Below, piece after piece: positions 22,676-31,665 of a stretch of DNA of 36,485 nt (position 1 is the stretch's first letter; each line of letters starts with the position of its first letter). Source of the stretch: Schwartzia sp. (in: firmicutes) (GTDB lineage: Bacteria; Bacillota; Negativicutes; Selenomonadales; Selenomonadaceae); the NCBI GenBank assembly GCA_017458745.1, contig JAFTAB010000117.1, forward strand, positions 1 through 36,485, given 5' to 3'. The translations under genes and the position numbers were made by a program. The notes beneath the pieces are model-generated. The model saw only the letters and a program-made list of their open reading frames with translations. It ran no database searches and was not told the origin of the DNA.

Positions 22676-23725
22676 GTGGAAAATATTTTTGGACTGTCAA
22701 TAAACGATATATCGAATTTAATCGCTCCTTTTGATGTGCCCAGATTCAGGGCAAAGCAGATTGCTGAATGGATGTACCGAAAAGGAGCGTCATCGTTTGA
22801 TGGCATGACTAACTTGTCTAAGGATTTGAGAAAAAAACTCAGCGATAATTTTTTTATTGGCAGGCCATCTCTCATAGATAAGTGGGATTCATCTGATGAT
22901 GAGACGACAAAATTTTTATTGGGATTTAAGGATGGTGTAGCTGTCGAGTGCGTGCTCATGCGCCATGATTATGGAAATAGTGTCTGTATTTCAACTCAGG
23001 CAGGGTGCAGCATGGGATGCAGGTTCTGCGCCTCGACGATTCATGGCGTGGAGCGTGACCTTCTGGCGGGCGAGATGCTCTCAGAGGTGATGTATATAGA
23101 TGAATATTTGAAAACGACTGATGAGAAGGCGAAGGTTGACACATTGGTCTTGATGGGGTCAGGGGAGCCCATGATGAATTATGATAATGTCATTTCATTT
23201 ATGCGTCTTATTCATGAGCCTTACACGCTTAACATGAGCTACAGGAGCATGACGGTATCGACGGCCGGAATAATTGATAAAATTGACAGCCTTGCAAATG
23301 AGGATATTCCGGTTTCGCTCGCCATCTCACTTCATGCGCCGAATGATGATATACGCGATTTGATCATGCCTGTAAATAAAAAATATGGAGTCGATGATTT
23401 GATAGCGGCAGGTAAACGATACGGGGACAAGACAAAACGGCGCGTGACGTATGAATATATTTTGATTGCGGGACTGAACGACAGCGACGACAACGCGAAG
23501 GAGCTTGCAAAAAGGCTGCGAGGGCAGCTTGCAAGCGTAAATCTGATTCCGGTGAACAGCGTGATGAAAAGTGATTTCCAAAGACCTTCCAAGGATCGGG
23601 TCAATAAGTTTTGCGCTATACTGAATGAGCGGCATGTTGCCGCAACCGTGAGACGCGAGATGGGTTCAGATATTGCCGCCGCATGCGGTCAGCTCAGGAA
23701 CAGGCATATTGATTGCAAGTCATGA
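22676..23725 (+). CDS. rlmN: Dual-specificity rRNA/tRNA adenine-C2 methyltransferase (radical SAM)
   Basis: RlmN (349 residues) is a radical SAM enzyme that makes 2-methyladenosine at A2503 of 23S rRNA and A37 of some tRNAs. The 4Fe-4S cluster motif CxxxCxxC is present in AGCSMGCRFCAST, with GSGEPMMNYDNV, SLHAPNDDIRD and the catalytic cysteine in DIAAACGQL near the C-terminus. The start is GTG 22676, 8 nt after AAAGG at 22663-22667, three bases beyond the rsmB stop. The gene keeps its conserved Firmicute place between rsmB and the phosphatase/kinase pair, with an FHA gene inserted next. Confidence 0.97.
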   Translation: MENIFGLSINDISNLIAPFDVPRFRAKQIAEWMYRKGASSFDGMTNLSKDLRKKLSDNFFIGRPSLIDKWDSSDDETTKFLLGFKDGVAVECVLMRHDYGNSVCISTQAGCSMGCRFCASTIHGVERDLLAGEMLSEVMYIDEYLKTTDEKAKVDTLVLMGSGEPMMNYDNVISFMRLIHEPYTLNMSYRSMTVSTAGIIDKIDSLANEDIPVSLAISLHAPNDDIRDLIMPVNKKYGVDDLIAAGKRYGDKTKRRVTYEYILIAGLNDSDDNAKELAKRLRGQLASVNLIPVNSVMKSDFQRPSKDRVNKFCAILNERHVAATVRREMGSDIAAACGQLRNRHIDCKS

Positions 23726-23742
23726 AAAGGAGGTTTGACGTT

Positions 23743-24486
23743 GTGGGCTTCGGTAAATTTGGTTCTCTTATCGAAAAGCATATTGGCGGAATATTTCACA
23801 GAGGAATGACAAAAAAATTGATGCCCGAGGATGTCAAGATTGCAATCGAGGACGAGATTCGCGAGCGTAGGCGTGAGACAGCGAATGGGGCTGTCGTTCC
23901 CAACGCTTTTGATGTTACCATGAGCGTCGATGATTATCAGCGGCTTTCATCGCGGCGATTCATCGAGGACATAAATATGTTCATTGAGCGTGAGATAATA
24001 GTCACTGACAGTTTTATGGATGGCAGGCTGGCGGTCAGGGTTCTTGAGTCGTTAAACATGGATGCGGGCGATTGCGCCGTGTCCTCCCGCTACGAGGATA
24101 CGTTCAGAGGCAGCGGCGACGATAAAGCGGAGGGCAGCACTATAGTGCTTGAGCGATCGTCGTTTGATGTTCCGCTTAATTTGCCGCCTGTCAGGAGATT
24201 TGCCCTTCTTCGTGTCATCGAGGGGCCTGACGTCGAGAATATTCTTGAATTTGGCGAGAGAAAGATATACATCGGGCGGCGTGACAAAAATGAAATGATA
24301 CTTACGGATTCAAATGCCTCGCGTCTTCATGCGTATATTGAATATGAGCGTCATCGTCATGTGATTTATGATGCAAATAGTCTTAATGGGACATATATAG
24401 ACGGTGAAAAAATAGATTCCATGTGTCTTGATGACGGTGATGAGATAACGATTGGCAGCTCATTGCTCCGATACGAGGTGATTTGA
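23743..24486 (+). CDS. DUF3662 and FHA domain protein (FhaA-like)
   Basis: The 247-residue protein begins with a DUF3662-type domain (GKFGSLIEKHIGGIF, a LMPEDVKIAIEDEIRERRRE helix, VPNAFDVTMSVDDYQRL), then a linker of about 25 residues and a C-terminal FHA domain. The FHA shows IGRRDKNEMILTDSNASRLHA and SLNGTYIDGEKI, so its phosphothreonine-binding Arg, Ser and Asn appear intact. DUF3662-FHA proteins such as actinobacterial FhaA bind substrates or partners of PASTA kinases. GTG 23743 is 9 nt after AGGAGG at 23728-23733; the frame extends 30 bp upstream through rlmN's end. The phosphatase and kinase genes directly downstream are probable partners, which is inference from context. Confidence 0.88.
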   Translation: MGFGKFGSLIEKHIGGIFHRGMTKKLMPEDVKIAIEDEIRERRRETANGAVVPNAFDVTMSVDDYQRLSSRRFIEDINMFIEREIIVTDSFMDGRLAVRVLESLNMDAGDCAVSSRYEDTFRGSGDDKAEGSTIVLERSSFDVPLNLPPVRRFALLRVIEGPDVENILEFGERKIYIGRRDKNEMILTDSNASRLHAYIEYERHRHVIYDANSLNGTYIDGEKIDSMCLDDGDEITIGSSLLRYEVI

Positions 24487-24487
24487 T

Positions 24488-25198
24488 GTGATTAGGTGCT
24501 ATATGGCAACGGATATAGGTCAAATGCGCCCTAATAATGAGGACAGGGTACAGCGCATAGAGCCTGAGACGTATATTGTCGCTGACGGAATGGGGGGCCA
24601 TGCGGCCGGTGAGGTAGCCAGCGCGATAATGATTGATGTTGCAAATGAAATGCTCTCGTCTGTGAGCGAGTCAAGCAATGTCAGCGAGATGACATTGAAA
24701 AAAATTATATTGAGGGCAAATGAAAGAATACTTGCCACTGTAAGCGAGCATAAAGAGTATGATGGAATGGGCACTACCGCGACGATGTTTCATTATTGCG
24801 ACGGAATAGGATATTTTGCGCATGTCGGAGACAGCAGATTGTATTATCTGCGGGACGGAGCGTTAAAACAGGTGACGCATGATCACACGTATGTAAACGA
24901 CCTTTTGGCGAAGGGAAAGATAACGCCTGAGGAAGCTGAAAATCATCCTCAGAGGAATGTGCTTATGAGGGCAGTCGGGATTGAAGAAAACTTGATTGTT
25001 GACACGGGCACTTTCAATGTTCGCTCGGGCGATTGCATTATGATGTGCAGTGATGGGCTGTATTCAGTTGTGCATGATACTATAATAGAAAAAATTTTGA
25101 ATGACAGCTCAGATAATGACAAGGCAAAAGAGCTTGTCACAGCTGCGCTTGAAAATGAAAGCAAAGATAATATCTCGGCTATTGTCATATTTTATTGA
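24488..25198 (+). CDS. prpC: PP2C-family Ser/Thr protein phosphatase (PrpC/Stp type)
   Basis: This 236-residue metal-dependent phosphatase reverses phosphorylation by the adjacent kinase. It has the short bacterial PP2C plan: TDIGQMRPNNEDR at the start, VADGMGGHAAGEVAS with metal-binding Asp and Gly, GMGTTATM, HVGDSRLYYLRDG, MCSDGLYSVV and DNISAIVIFY at the end. No membrane segment or extra domain is visible. The start is GTG 24488, 7 nt after GAGGTG, which lies inside the last codons of the FHA gene. The kinase start follows 33 bp after the stop. In B. subtilis the equivalent PrpC-PrkC pair occupies the same place after rlmN. Confidence 0.95.
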   Translation: MIRCYMATDIGQMRPNNEDRVQRIEPETYIVADGMGGHAAGEVASAIMIDVANEMLSSVSESSNVSEMTLKKIILRANERILATVSEHKEYDGMGTTATMFHYCDGIGYFAHVGDSRLYYLRDGALKQVTHDHTYVNDLLAKGKITPEEAENHPQRNVLMRAVGIEENLIVDTGTFNVRSGDCIMMCSDGLYSVVHDTIIEKILNDSSDNDKAKELVTAALENESKDNISAIVIFY

Positions 25199-25231
25199 TA
25201 TATGAAGATTGTTTTTGAGGAGGAAATAACC

Positions 25232-26944
25232 ATGGAGCGCGGTGTTTTAGGGAATCGCTATGAGATTCTTGAGCACGTCGGCGGCGGAGGCATGGCTGAT
25301 GTTTATAAAGCACATGATTTGACACTTGATCGAATTGTTGCAGTGAAGATACTTCATGCGCAGCTTGCGAGCGACGCGAATTTTTTATATAGGTTTCAGC
25401 AGGAGGCTCAGGCCGCCGCGCGTTTGTCGCATCCAAATATAGTGAGCATTTATGATGTCGGCGAGGATAAAGGCGTCCACTATATCATAATGGAATATGT
25501 CGCGGGCGAGACGCTGAAGGACATGATTGAGCGCGAGGGAAATCTTCAAGTTGAGGATGCGCTTCGGATTGCGCGGGAGATTGCCAGTGCGCTCTCCCAC
25601 GCCCATATGAATAATCTCGTTCATTGCGATATAAAGCCGCATAACATACTTGTGATGCCTGATGGACGTGTCAAAGTAGCTGATTTTGGAATTGCAAGGG
25701 CCATTACTTCATCGACGATGACTTATAATGGCAATGTTGTCGGCTCGGTGCATTATTTTTCGCCTGAGCAGGCAAAGGGGACTCAGATAACGCCAAAATC
25801 TGATGTCTATTCATTGGGAGTAGTTCTCTATGAGATGCTCACTGGGCGATTGCCATTTACGGGGGAAACGACAGTAAGCGTCGCACTAAAGCATTTGCAG
25901 GAAGAGCCATCGGCTCCTCGTGAGATAAAACCTGAAATTCCGCCGATTGTTGAAGCTATTGTTATTAAAGCCATGGCAAAGGATCCGGTGGAACGTTTTA
26001 CGTCAAGCGAGATGATAGAGGACATTCGCCAGGCTGAGAGACTTTTGGGATTTGACGTTTTATCCTCTGCGGCTGACCCTTTTGCAACTCGTGTCATGAC
26101 TCCGGTGACGGAGGATGAGATTGAGCGAGGCGATAGACAAGCGGGCAAAAAAAATTCTCATTCAATGCTCTATGTGCTGGGAGCAGTCGCGCTATTAGGC
26201 ATTGCTTTTTGGCTGTTTTTTTCATTCGGAGGTATGCTTGGCAGCTCCGAGGTAGCAGTACCCGATGTCGTCGGGAAAAAAATGTCGCTGGCAAAGGAAA
26301 TTCTGGAGACGGCGCATCTCAGAGTGAATGTTGCGGAGGTCTATGATAATAAAGTTCCTGCCGGTGAAGTAGTTTCGCAGTCTCCGGAAGCAAAATCAAA
26401 GGTCAAGGAGAACCGTGTCGTAACCATAAATGTGAGCAGGGGCGGTCAGGAAATGTCAATGCCCGATTTGAAAGGACTTTCCAAATATGCTGCCGAGGAT
26501 AAGCTTTCAAAGATGGGGCTTAGAATTGGCGCGATATATGAAAAAGAATCAGAGTCCGATAAAGGAACCGTGCTGGGTCAGAATCCGGCCGTCGGCGTTA
26601 AGATTGAGCAGGGGAAAAGTGTCGAGTTGACTATAAGCAAGGGAAAAACTATAAACATGATCCCCGTTCCTGATTTCACGGGAAGCACTGTTGAATCCGC
26701 GAGGACGAGTCTGAAGTCGTTGAGATTGAGTGTTGGAAAGATTACCAAGGCTTACAGCAATGAGAAGCCCGGCACAATCATAAGTCAGACACCCGCTGGC
26801 GGCAGCACTGCGGAGGAGGGCGATGAGGTGGATTTCGTTGTGGCCGAGAAAAAACCGAGCAATGGCGGCAACAGCACTGGCGGAGGAAACAGTCAAGGCC
26901 CGACTCCCAGCCGCGGCAGTGACAACGGAAAAAGCGATAAATAA
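25232..26944 (+). CDS. prkC: PASTA-domain Ser/Thr protein kinase (PknB/PrkC/Stk family)
   Basis: The 570-residue membrane kinase senses cell-wall fragments and phosphorylates proteins in wall growth, division and translation. Residues 1-270 form the kinase domain: glycine loop [10 protein letters not shown], Lys39 in AVKIL, catalytic HCDIKPHN (131-138), and DFG at 151-153. Cys replaces Arg in the HRD motif, a form also seen in other Firmicute homologues. A membrane helix at about 311-333 ([18 protein letters not shown]) is followed by three extracytoplasmic PASTA repeats near 340-405, 407-470 and 475-540, then a Gly/Ser-rich tail. ATG 25232 lies 8 nt from GAGGAGG; ATG 25202 has no such site. 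The usual next gene, rsgA, is missing. Confidence 0.95.
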   Translation: MERGVLGNRYEILEHVGGGGMADVYKAHDLTLDRIVAVKILHAQLASDANFLYRFQQEAQAAARLSHPNIVSIYDVGEDKGVHYIIMEYVAGETLKDMIEREGNLQVEDALRIAREIASALSHAHMNNLVHCDIKPHNILVMPDGRVKVADFGIARAITSSTMTYNGNVVGSVHYFSPEQAKGTQITPKSDVYSLGVVLYEMLTGRLPFTGETTVSVALKHLQEEPSAPREIKPEIPPIVEAIVIKAMAKDPVERFTSSEMIEDIRQAERLLGFDVLSSAADPFATRVMTPVTEDEIERGDRQAGKKNSHSMLYVLGAVALLGIAFWLFFSFGGMLGSSEVAVPDVVGKKMSLAKEILETAHLRVNVAEVYDNKVPAGEVVSQSPEAKSKVKENRVVTINVSRGGQEMSMPDLKGLSKYAAEDKLSKMGLRIGAIYEKESESDKGTVLGQNPAVGVKIEQGKSVELTISKGKTINMIPVPDFTGSTVESARTSLKSLRLSVGKITKAYSNEKPGTIISQTPAGGSTAEEGDEVDFVVAEKKPSNGGNSTGGGNSQGPTPSRGSDNGKSDK

Positions 26945-26958
26945 GGGAGAGGTCACAA

Positions 26959-27600
26959 ATGATAAAAGTTGCGCCGTCAATTCTTTCCGCAGACTTTTCT
27001 AAACTTGGCGATGAGATAAAAAAGGTCAGCGACGCAGGAGCTGACTGCATACATATTGATGTAATGGATGGCAGATTTGTGCCTAACATAACGCTCGGCG
27101 CTCCTATTGTAAAATGTGTCAGGCATATAACGAAAAAACCTTTTGATGTTCATCTGATGATAGAGCATCCGGAAGACATGATAGAGTCATTTTCGGACGC
27201 TGGCGCGGATATTATCACGTTCCATGTTGAGGCGACTCATCATTCGCATCGGCTGATTCAAGCGATAAAAAAGCTGGGATGCCGTGCAGGTGTGGCTATT
27301 AATCCGGCAACGCCTGCCTGCATGGTCGAGCCGATAATAGAGGATATTGACATGGTGCTTGTCATGACGGTAAATCCCGGGTTCGGAGGGCAAAAATTCA
27401 TTCCGTCGACGCTGAGGAAAATTCGTGATATACGCAATATGGCTGATAAATGTGAGCACGATATTGACATAGAGGTCGACGGCGGCATAAATGATCTGAC
27501 AGCAAAAGATGTCATAGCAGCCGGGGCAAACGTGCTAGTCGCAGGCTCGTATGTATATGGTGCCAGCGACGTGAAAAGGGCCATTGCTTCTTTAAGGTGA
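26959..27600 (+). CDS. rpe: Ribulose-phosphate 3-epimerase
   Basis: Rpe (213 residues) interconverts D-ribulose 5-phosphate and D-xylulose 5-phosphate in the pentose phosphate pathway. The TIM-barrel signatures are [14 protein letters not shown] at the N-terminus, [47 protein letters not shown], and the closing [10 protein letters not shown] with the phosphate-binding [11 protein letters not shown] 26959 follows GGGAGAGG. The gene starts 14 bp after the kinase stop; in B. subtilis rsgA lies between these two. No further pentose-phosphate genes are adjacent. Confidence 0.97.
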   Translation: MIKVAPSILSADFSKLGDEIKKVSDAGADCIHIDVMDGRFVPNITLGAPIVKCVRHITKKPFDVHLMIEHPEDMIESFSDAGADIITFHVEATHHSHRLIQAIKKLGCRAGVAINPATPACMVEPIIEDIDMVLVMTVNPGFGGQKFIPSTLRKIRDIRNMADKCEHDIDIEVDGGINDLTAKDVIAAGANVLVAGSYVYGASDVKRAIASLR

Positions 27601-27616
27601 AAAGGGGAAAATGGAT

Positions 27617-28303
27617 ATGGTTAAAGAAAAAGCGGTCGTGCTCCTTTCGGGGGGATTGGACTCAACGACTTGCATGGCTGTTGCGAATGACGCCGGATAT
27701 GAGCTTTACCCGATAAGTTTTAATTATCATCAGCGTCATGTCATTGAGCTTGACAGCGCTAAAAGCGTAGCCGAATATTATCGCGTCAAAAAGCATCTCA
27801 TTATTGAAACAAATATGGATATGATAGGCGGCTCCGCTTTGACTGATAGTAATATTGATGTTCCTGTAGGCGATGTCGATAGAAATGATGTGCCGCCGAC
27901 GTATGTCCCTGCGCGAAATTTAATTTTTTTGAGCTATGCGGTGGGCTATGCCGAGACGATTGACGCACATCATGTTTTCATAGGCGTGAATGCCGTTGAT
28001 TACTCGGGCTATCCTGATTGCAGAAAAGAGTTCATAGAGAAATTTCAAAGCCTATCCGACTACGCGACAAAGATGACGGCTGTTGATGGCGAGCGTATTG
28101 TAATCGAGACACCTCTTCAAAATTTGTCAAAAAGGGATATAGTGCTTTTGGGCATAAAATTGAAAGCGCCGTTTCATCTTACTCGAAGCTGCTACAATGG
28201 CGGCAAGGTCGCTTGCGGCATTTGCGATAGCTGCAAGCTGAGACTCAGGGGATTCAAAGAGGCAGGGATGGAGGATCCTATTGAATACGCGGTACGGGAG
28301 TGA
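27617..28303 (+). CDS. queC: 7-cyano-7-deazaguanine synthase
   Basis: QueC (228 residues) converts 7-carboxy-7-deazaguanine to preQ0 with ATP and ammonia, a step toward queuosine in tRNA wobble positions. The ATP-pyrophosphatase loop is VVLLSGGLDSTTCMAVA; later come TYVPARNLIFLSYAVGYAE, GVNAVDYSGYPDCR and the C-terminal zinc site in NGGKVACGICDSCKLR. ATG 27617 is 9 nt from AAAGGGG and preferred; ATG 27611 would add two residues and lies only 3 nt from it. Its stop overlaps the start of folE2, whose product supplies the pathway's first intermediate. queD, queE and queF are not in the window. Confidence 0.96.
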   Translation: MVKEKAVVLLSGGLDSTTCMAVANDAGYELYPISFNYHQRHVIELDSAKSVAEYYRVKKHLIIETNMDMIGGSALTDSNIDVPVGDVDRNDVPPTYVPARNLIFLSYAVGYAETIDAHHVFIGVNAVDYSGYPDCRKEFIEKFQSLSDYATKMTAVDGERIVIETPLQNLSKRDIVLLGIKLKAPFHLTRSCYNGGKVACGICDSCKLRLRGFKEAGMEDPIEYAVRE

Positions 28304-29097
28304 ATGAGTTGAAGGATATTCAAAGCAGCGCAGACCACAGAGGAATTGAGATTCAAAAGGTCGGCATAAATGATGTGTATATGCCGTTTATGATAAAAAC
28401 AAAGGAAGGCGGATTTGAGTCCGTTACATCGAGGATTCGTTTCACCGTGTCGCTCCCGAAAGAGTTCAAGGGGACGCACATGAGCCGTTTTGTCAGTATA
28501 CTCAATAAATGGAGCGGACAGCCGATTGCCGAGCCGGAAATGGAAAAAATGCTTGACGAGGCTCTTTATCGTCTTAACGCGACAAGCGCGGAACTTGCAA
28601 TAGGGTTCAAATATTTTGTCAATAAGGTTGCGCCGGTGAGCGGAGAACATTCCGTGCTGGATCTAGATTGTGCGTTTGTCGGAAAAAAATCAAAAGGGGA
28701 AAATTTTATTTTTGAGTTGGGCGTTGACGTGCCTTTTACATCGCTTTGTCCATGCAGCAAAGAAATATCGGACTATGGCGCGCACAATCAGCGTAGTTTG
28801 GCCAGAATTAATGTCAGATTCCGTGATGGCTATGACTGCATATATATAGAGGATTTGGCTGAACTCGTAGAGAATGAGGCATCTTGCCCGATTTTTCCGC
28901 TGCTGAAACGCGAGGATGAAAAATTTGTCACTGAAAAAGCATATAATAATCCAAAATTCGTGGAGGACGAGCTGCGTGACCTCGTGCTTGCCATGAGGAA
29001 GATAGAAGGTCTTGAGTGGTTCTCTCTTGAGTGTGAGAATTTTGAGTCCATTCATAATCATAATGCCTATGCCAATCACGAGGAATACATAGAATAA
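28300..29097 (+). CDS. folE2: GTP cyclohydrolase FolE2 (GCYH-IB)
   Basis: FolE2 (265 residues) converts GTP to 7,8-dihydroneopterin triphosphate, the shared first intermediate of folate and queuosine. It differs from FolE in sequence and does not strictly need zinc. Family motifs are VGINDVYMPF, FTVSLPKEFKGTHMSRF, VDVPFTSLCPCSKEISDYGAHNQRS with the conserved metal-binding cysteine, and FESIHNHNAYA at the end. GTG 28300 overlaps the queC stop; TTG 28309 is an alternative because GGGAG at 28296-28300 is better spaced for it. The coupling with queC points to queuosine supply, without excluding folate. Confidence 0.95.
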   Translation: MNELKDIQSSADHRGIEIQKVGINDVYMPFMIKTKEGGFESVTSRIRFTVSLPKEFKGTHMSRFVSILNKWSGQPIAEPEMEKMLDEALYRLNATSAELAIGFKYFVNKVAPVSGEHSVLDLDCAFVGKKSKGENFIFELGVDVPFTSLCPCSKEISDYGAHNQRSLARINVRFRDGYDCIYIEDLAELVENEASCPIFPLLKREDEKFVTEKAYNNPKFVEDELRDLVLAMRKIEGLEWFSLECENFESIHNHNAYANHEEYIE

Positions 29098-29137
29098 AAG
29101 AGTTTTGAGTTTTATTATTATTGAGGGGCGAGTGCGA

Positions 29138-30145
29138 TTGAATAAATTTTATAAGCGTCTCGCATTTTTGGTAGTGCTTGTGATTGCGATTTCGAGCGCG
29201 GTTATATATTTTACTGTTGATATAAACACTCTTTCAAATTTGACGATTTTTAAGCCGCAATCTGTTTTGATGGCAATTTTTTTTATCGGTTTGGGGCTTT
29301 TTCTCGATGGCACTCGGCTTATGCGTTTAGTTCGTATATCCAATGAAAATATTAAGCTTTCGGATGCAGTTCAGGTCGTTTTTGGCAATTATTTTTTAGC
29401 GCTTCTGACCCCAGGCATGACGGGGGGGGCTGTCGCGCAGCTGATGTTTTTGCGCCATGCGGGCGTGCCGACCGGCAAGGCGACGGTTGTTGTTCTCGTC
29501 CGCACTATCGTTTCTATTTTTTTTCTGATTCTTTGCTTGCCTTTTATATTTATGCATGACCAGTATATTTTTCCCGGCTTGTCAAATGCTCATTTGATGG
29601 TTATATCCCTCACTGTTTTTTTGATGATATTGCTGATGATCATTGGCATAAGAAAAAATATGCTTAATCATCTTGCAGTTTATATAGCGAGAAAACTTCC
29701 GCCGAAATATCGCTCCCGTTTTATAAAAATGTATAGAGATATTCAGTCGGCGACTCGTTTGCTTGCCGCATCGCCTTGGCAGATGACGCTGGCATTTGTC
29801 GAGTCGGGGCTTTCACTCATAGCGATATATGCCGTAGTGCCATGCCTCATAATCGGACTGGGAGTGAATGATGCTGACTGGTACGCTGTAATGGGGCGAA
29901 TGATTTTTTTGAATATGCTTCTTTACTTCATGCCTACTCCCGGTGGCTCCGGCATAGCAGAGGGCGGATTCGTGTGGCTTTTTTCTGATATTGTTCCTGC
30001 CGGAACGGTCGGAATTGTGGCTGTTTCATGGCGGCTGATTGCGGAATATCTACCTTTTTTAATAGGCTTTTACTATACATTGAAGGTGTTTGGAGCAAAT
30101 TTTTTGGCAAAAAAAGAAATAGAAGCCGCTGAAAAAATGCCATAG
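29138..30145 (+). CDS. Flippase-like integral membrane protein (UPF0104/LPG-synthase TM-region family)
   Basis: The product (335 residues) is an integral membrane protein with about eight hydrophobic segments and no soluble domain. It carries family marks: FGNYFLALLTPGMTGGAVAQL near residue 80 and YFMPTPGGSGIAEGGFVWLF near residue 270, as in UPF0104 proteins and the membrane half of MprF. Characterised relatives move lipids or lipid-linked sugars across membranes. The C-terminal synthase domain of MprF is absent. TTG 29138 is 9 nt from GAGGGG at 29123-29128; GTG 29132 is only 3 nt away. rfbA follows 46 bp after the stop, so a role in envelope polysaccharide assembly is plausible but inferred. 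Confidence 0.82.
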   Translation: MNKFYKRLAFLVVLVIAISSAVIYFTVDINTLSNLTIFKPQSVLMAIFFIGLGLFLDGTRLMRLVRISNENIKLSDAVQVVFGNYFLALLTPGMTGGAVAQLMFLRHAGVPTGKATVVVLVRTIVSIFFLILCLPFIFMHDQYIFPGLSNAHLMVISLTVFLMILLMIIGIRKNMLNHLAVYIARKLPPKYRSRFIKMYRDIQSATRLLAASPWQMTLAFVESGLSLIAIYAVVPCLIIGLGVNDADWYAVMGRMIFLNMLLYFMPTPGGSGIAEGGFVWLFSDIVPAGTVGIVAVSWRLIAEYLPFLIGFYYTLKVFGANFLAKKEIEAAEKMP

Positions 30146-30191
30146 ATTGACGGTAATTAATATATGATTTTTGTATTTAGGAGGGGATTTT

Positions 30192-31070
30192 GTGATAAAA
30201 AAGGGGATTATTCTCGCCGGCGGCTCGGGAACTAGATTATACCCTCTGACTAAAGTTGTATCAAAGCAGTTGATGCCAATATATGATAAGCCGATGATTT
30301 ATTACCCGTTATCGACTTTGATGATTGCGGGCATAGAGGACATACTTGTGGTCACTACGCCGCATGACAGCAAAAACTTTGAGATGCTGCTTGGCGATGG
30401 AAGTCAGTGGGGCATATCTATTTCTTATGCTGTTCAGCCGAGCCCTGATGGTTTGGCGCAAGCATTCATCATAGGCGAGAATTTTATAAATGGTGATGCC
30501 TGTGCGCTGGTGCTTGGGGATAATATTTTTTACGGCTCGAGTCTGCCAAAGGCCACGCAAAGAGCGGCCTCGCATGATGAGGGGGCGACCGTGTTCGCAT
30601 ACTATGTGCGCGACCCTGAGCGATACGGCGTTGTCGAATTTGATGATAAAGGGAATGCTCTGTCATTGGAGGAAAAGCCGAAAAAACCGCGTTCAAATTA
30701 CGCTGTGACAGGCCTGTATTTCTATGACAGTGATATTGTCGATATTGCAAAACATGTGAAACCTTCGGACAGAGGCGAGCTTGAGATTACGGATGTCAAT
30801 AAGGTGTACCTCAATGAAAAAAAACTCCGTGTGGAGAAGATGCGTCGTGGGTATGCTTGGCTTGACACTGGAACGCATGAGTCATTGATGCAGGCAGCGG
30901 CATTCGTGCAAACAATACAGGCAAGGCAGGGGCTTAAAATATCATGTATAGAGGAGATAGCTTATCGAATGGGTCTGATTGATGCAGAGCAGGTCAGGAG
31001 ACTAGCGGAGCCTCTCAAAAAGAATGAATATGGTCAATATTTGCTAAGGCTTGTGGATGAGAAATTTTGA
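30192..31070 (+). CDS. rfbA: Glucose-1-phosphate thymidylyltransferase
   Basis: RfbA/RmlA (292 residues) forms dTDP-glucose from glucose-1-phosphate and dTTP, the first step of dTDP-6-deoxysugar synthesis. The nucleotide-binding motif [16 protein letters not shown], then [50 protein letters not shown] and [18 protein letters not shown] are all intact, and the length is standard. The start is GTG 30192, 5 nt after AGGAGGGG at 30179-30186; a TTG at 30171 precedes that site. rfbC and rfbB follow closely, while rfbD is missing from this cluster. A TTGACG lies just upstream at 30147, without a convincing -10. Confidence 0.97.
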   Translation: MIKKGIILAGGSGTRLYPLTKVVSKQLMPIYDKPMIYYPLSTLMIAGIEDILVVTTPHDSKNFEMLLGDGSQWGISISYAVQPSPDGLAQAFIIGENFINGDACALVLGDNIFYGSSLPKATQRAASHDEGATVFAYYVRDPERYGVVEFDDKGNALSLEEKPKKPRSNYAVTGLYFYDSDIVDIAKHVKPSDRGELEITDVNKVYLNEKKLRVEKMRRGYAWLDTGTHESLMQAAAFVQTIQARQGLKISCIEEIAYRMGLIDAEQVRRLAEPLKKNEYGQYLLRLVDEKF

Positions 31071-31093
31071 TTTTAATGGAGGAAGATTTAATC

Positions 31094-31663
31094 GTGGACG
31101 TACAGGAAACAAAACTTAAAGGCGTGTATGTGATAACGCCGCAAGTGTTTGGCGACGCGCGAGGCTGGTTCATGGAGAGCTGGACCAAAAAGAAATTTGA
31201 TGACGCGGGAATCCATGTGGATTTTGTGCAGGATAATCAATCCTTTTCCGCGGAAAAGGGCACATTGCGCGGCCTGCATTATCAGCTGAATCCAATGTGC
31301 CAGGCAAAACTCCTGCGATGCACGCGCGGAGAAATACTCGATGTCGCGGTTGATATTCGCAAGGGCTCGCCGCAATACGCTAAATGGGTCGGCGTCAAAC
31401 TGTCAGCTGAAAACAAAAAGCAACTTTTCATTCCCCGCGGCTTTGCTCATGGCTTTATAACTCTCACGGACGATGTCGAAGTGCAGTACAAGGCGGATAA
31501 TTATTATGCGCCTGAATGTGACGGCAATATTCGTTGGGATGACCCCGACATCGGTGTGAACTGGGGCATGAACCCTGTCGTTTTGTCGGACAAGGACAGA
31601 AACGCTCCAACGTTGAGGGAAAGAGCCACGGAGAGCCTCAATTTTGTGTATGAGGAGGCCTGA
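31094..31663 (+). CDS. rfbC: dTDP-4-dehydrorhamnose 3,5-epimerase
   Basis: RfbC/RmlC (189 residues) is a cupin-fold epimerase that inverts C3 and C5 of dTDP-4-keto-6-deoxyglucose, giving the L-configured precursor of dTDP-L-rhamnose. The sequence shows FGDARGWFMESW, FVQDNQSFS, GTLRGLHYQLNP with the active-site His, DVAVDIRKGSP, FIPRGFAHGFITL and the Tyr-containing VQYKADNYYAPECDG. GTG 31094 is 10 nt from GGAGGA at 31078-31083; a TTG at 31067 overlaps the rfbA stop but lies upstream of that site. Its presence makes an L-rhamnose-type sugar likelier than the D-sugars made directly from RfbB's product. Confidence 0.96.
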   Translation: MDVQETKLKGVYVITPQVFGDARGWFMESWTKKKFDDAGIHVDFVQDNQSFSAEKGTLRGLHYQLNPMCQAKLLRCTRGEILDVAVDIRKGSPQYAKWVGVKLSAENKKQLFIPRGFAHGFITLTDDVEVQYKADNYYAPECDGNIRWDDPDIGVNWGMNPVVLSDKDRNAPTLRERATESLNFVYEEA

Positions 31664-31665
31664 TC

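Noticed and set aside
25622-25645. Loss of Arg in the kinase HRD motif (HCD) as a sign of a pseudokinase
   Set aside because: Lys39, the catalytic Asp133, the following Lys and Asn, and DFG are all present, and HCDIKPHN also occurs in other Firmicute PASTA kinases.
30147-30176. TTGACG upstream of rfbA as a promoter start
   Set aside because: The sequence at the expected -10 distance (TTGTAT or TTTGTA) is poor, and rfbA is close enough to the upstream gene to be read through.
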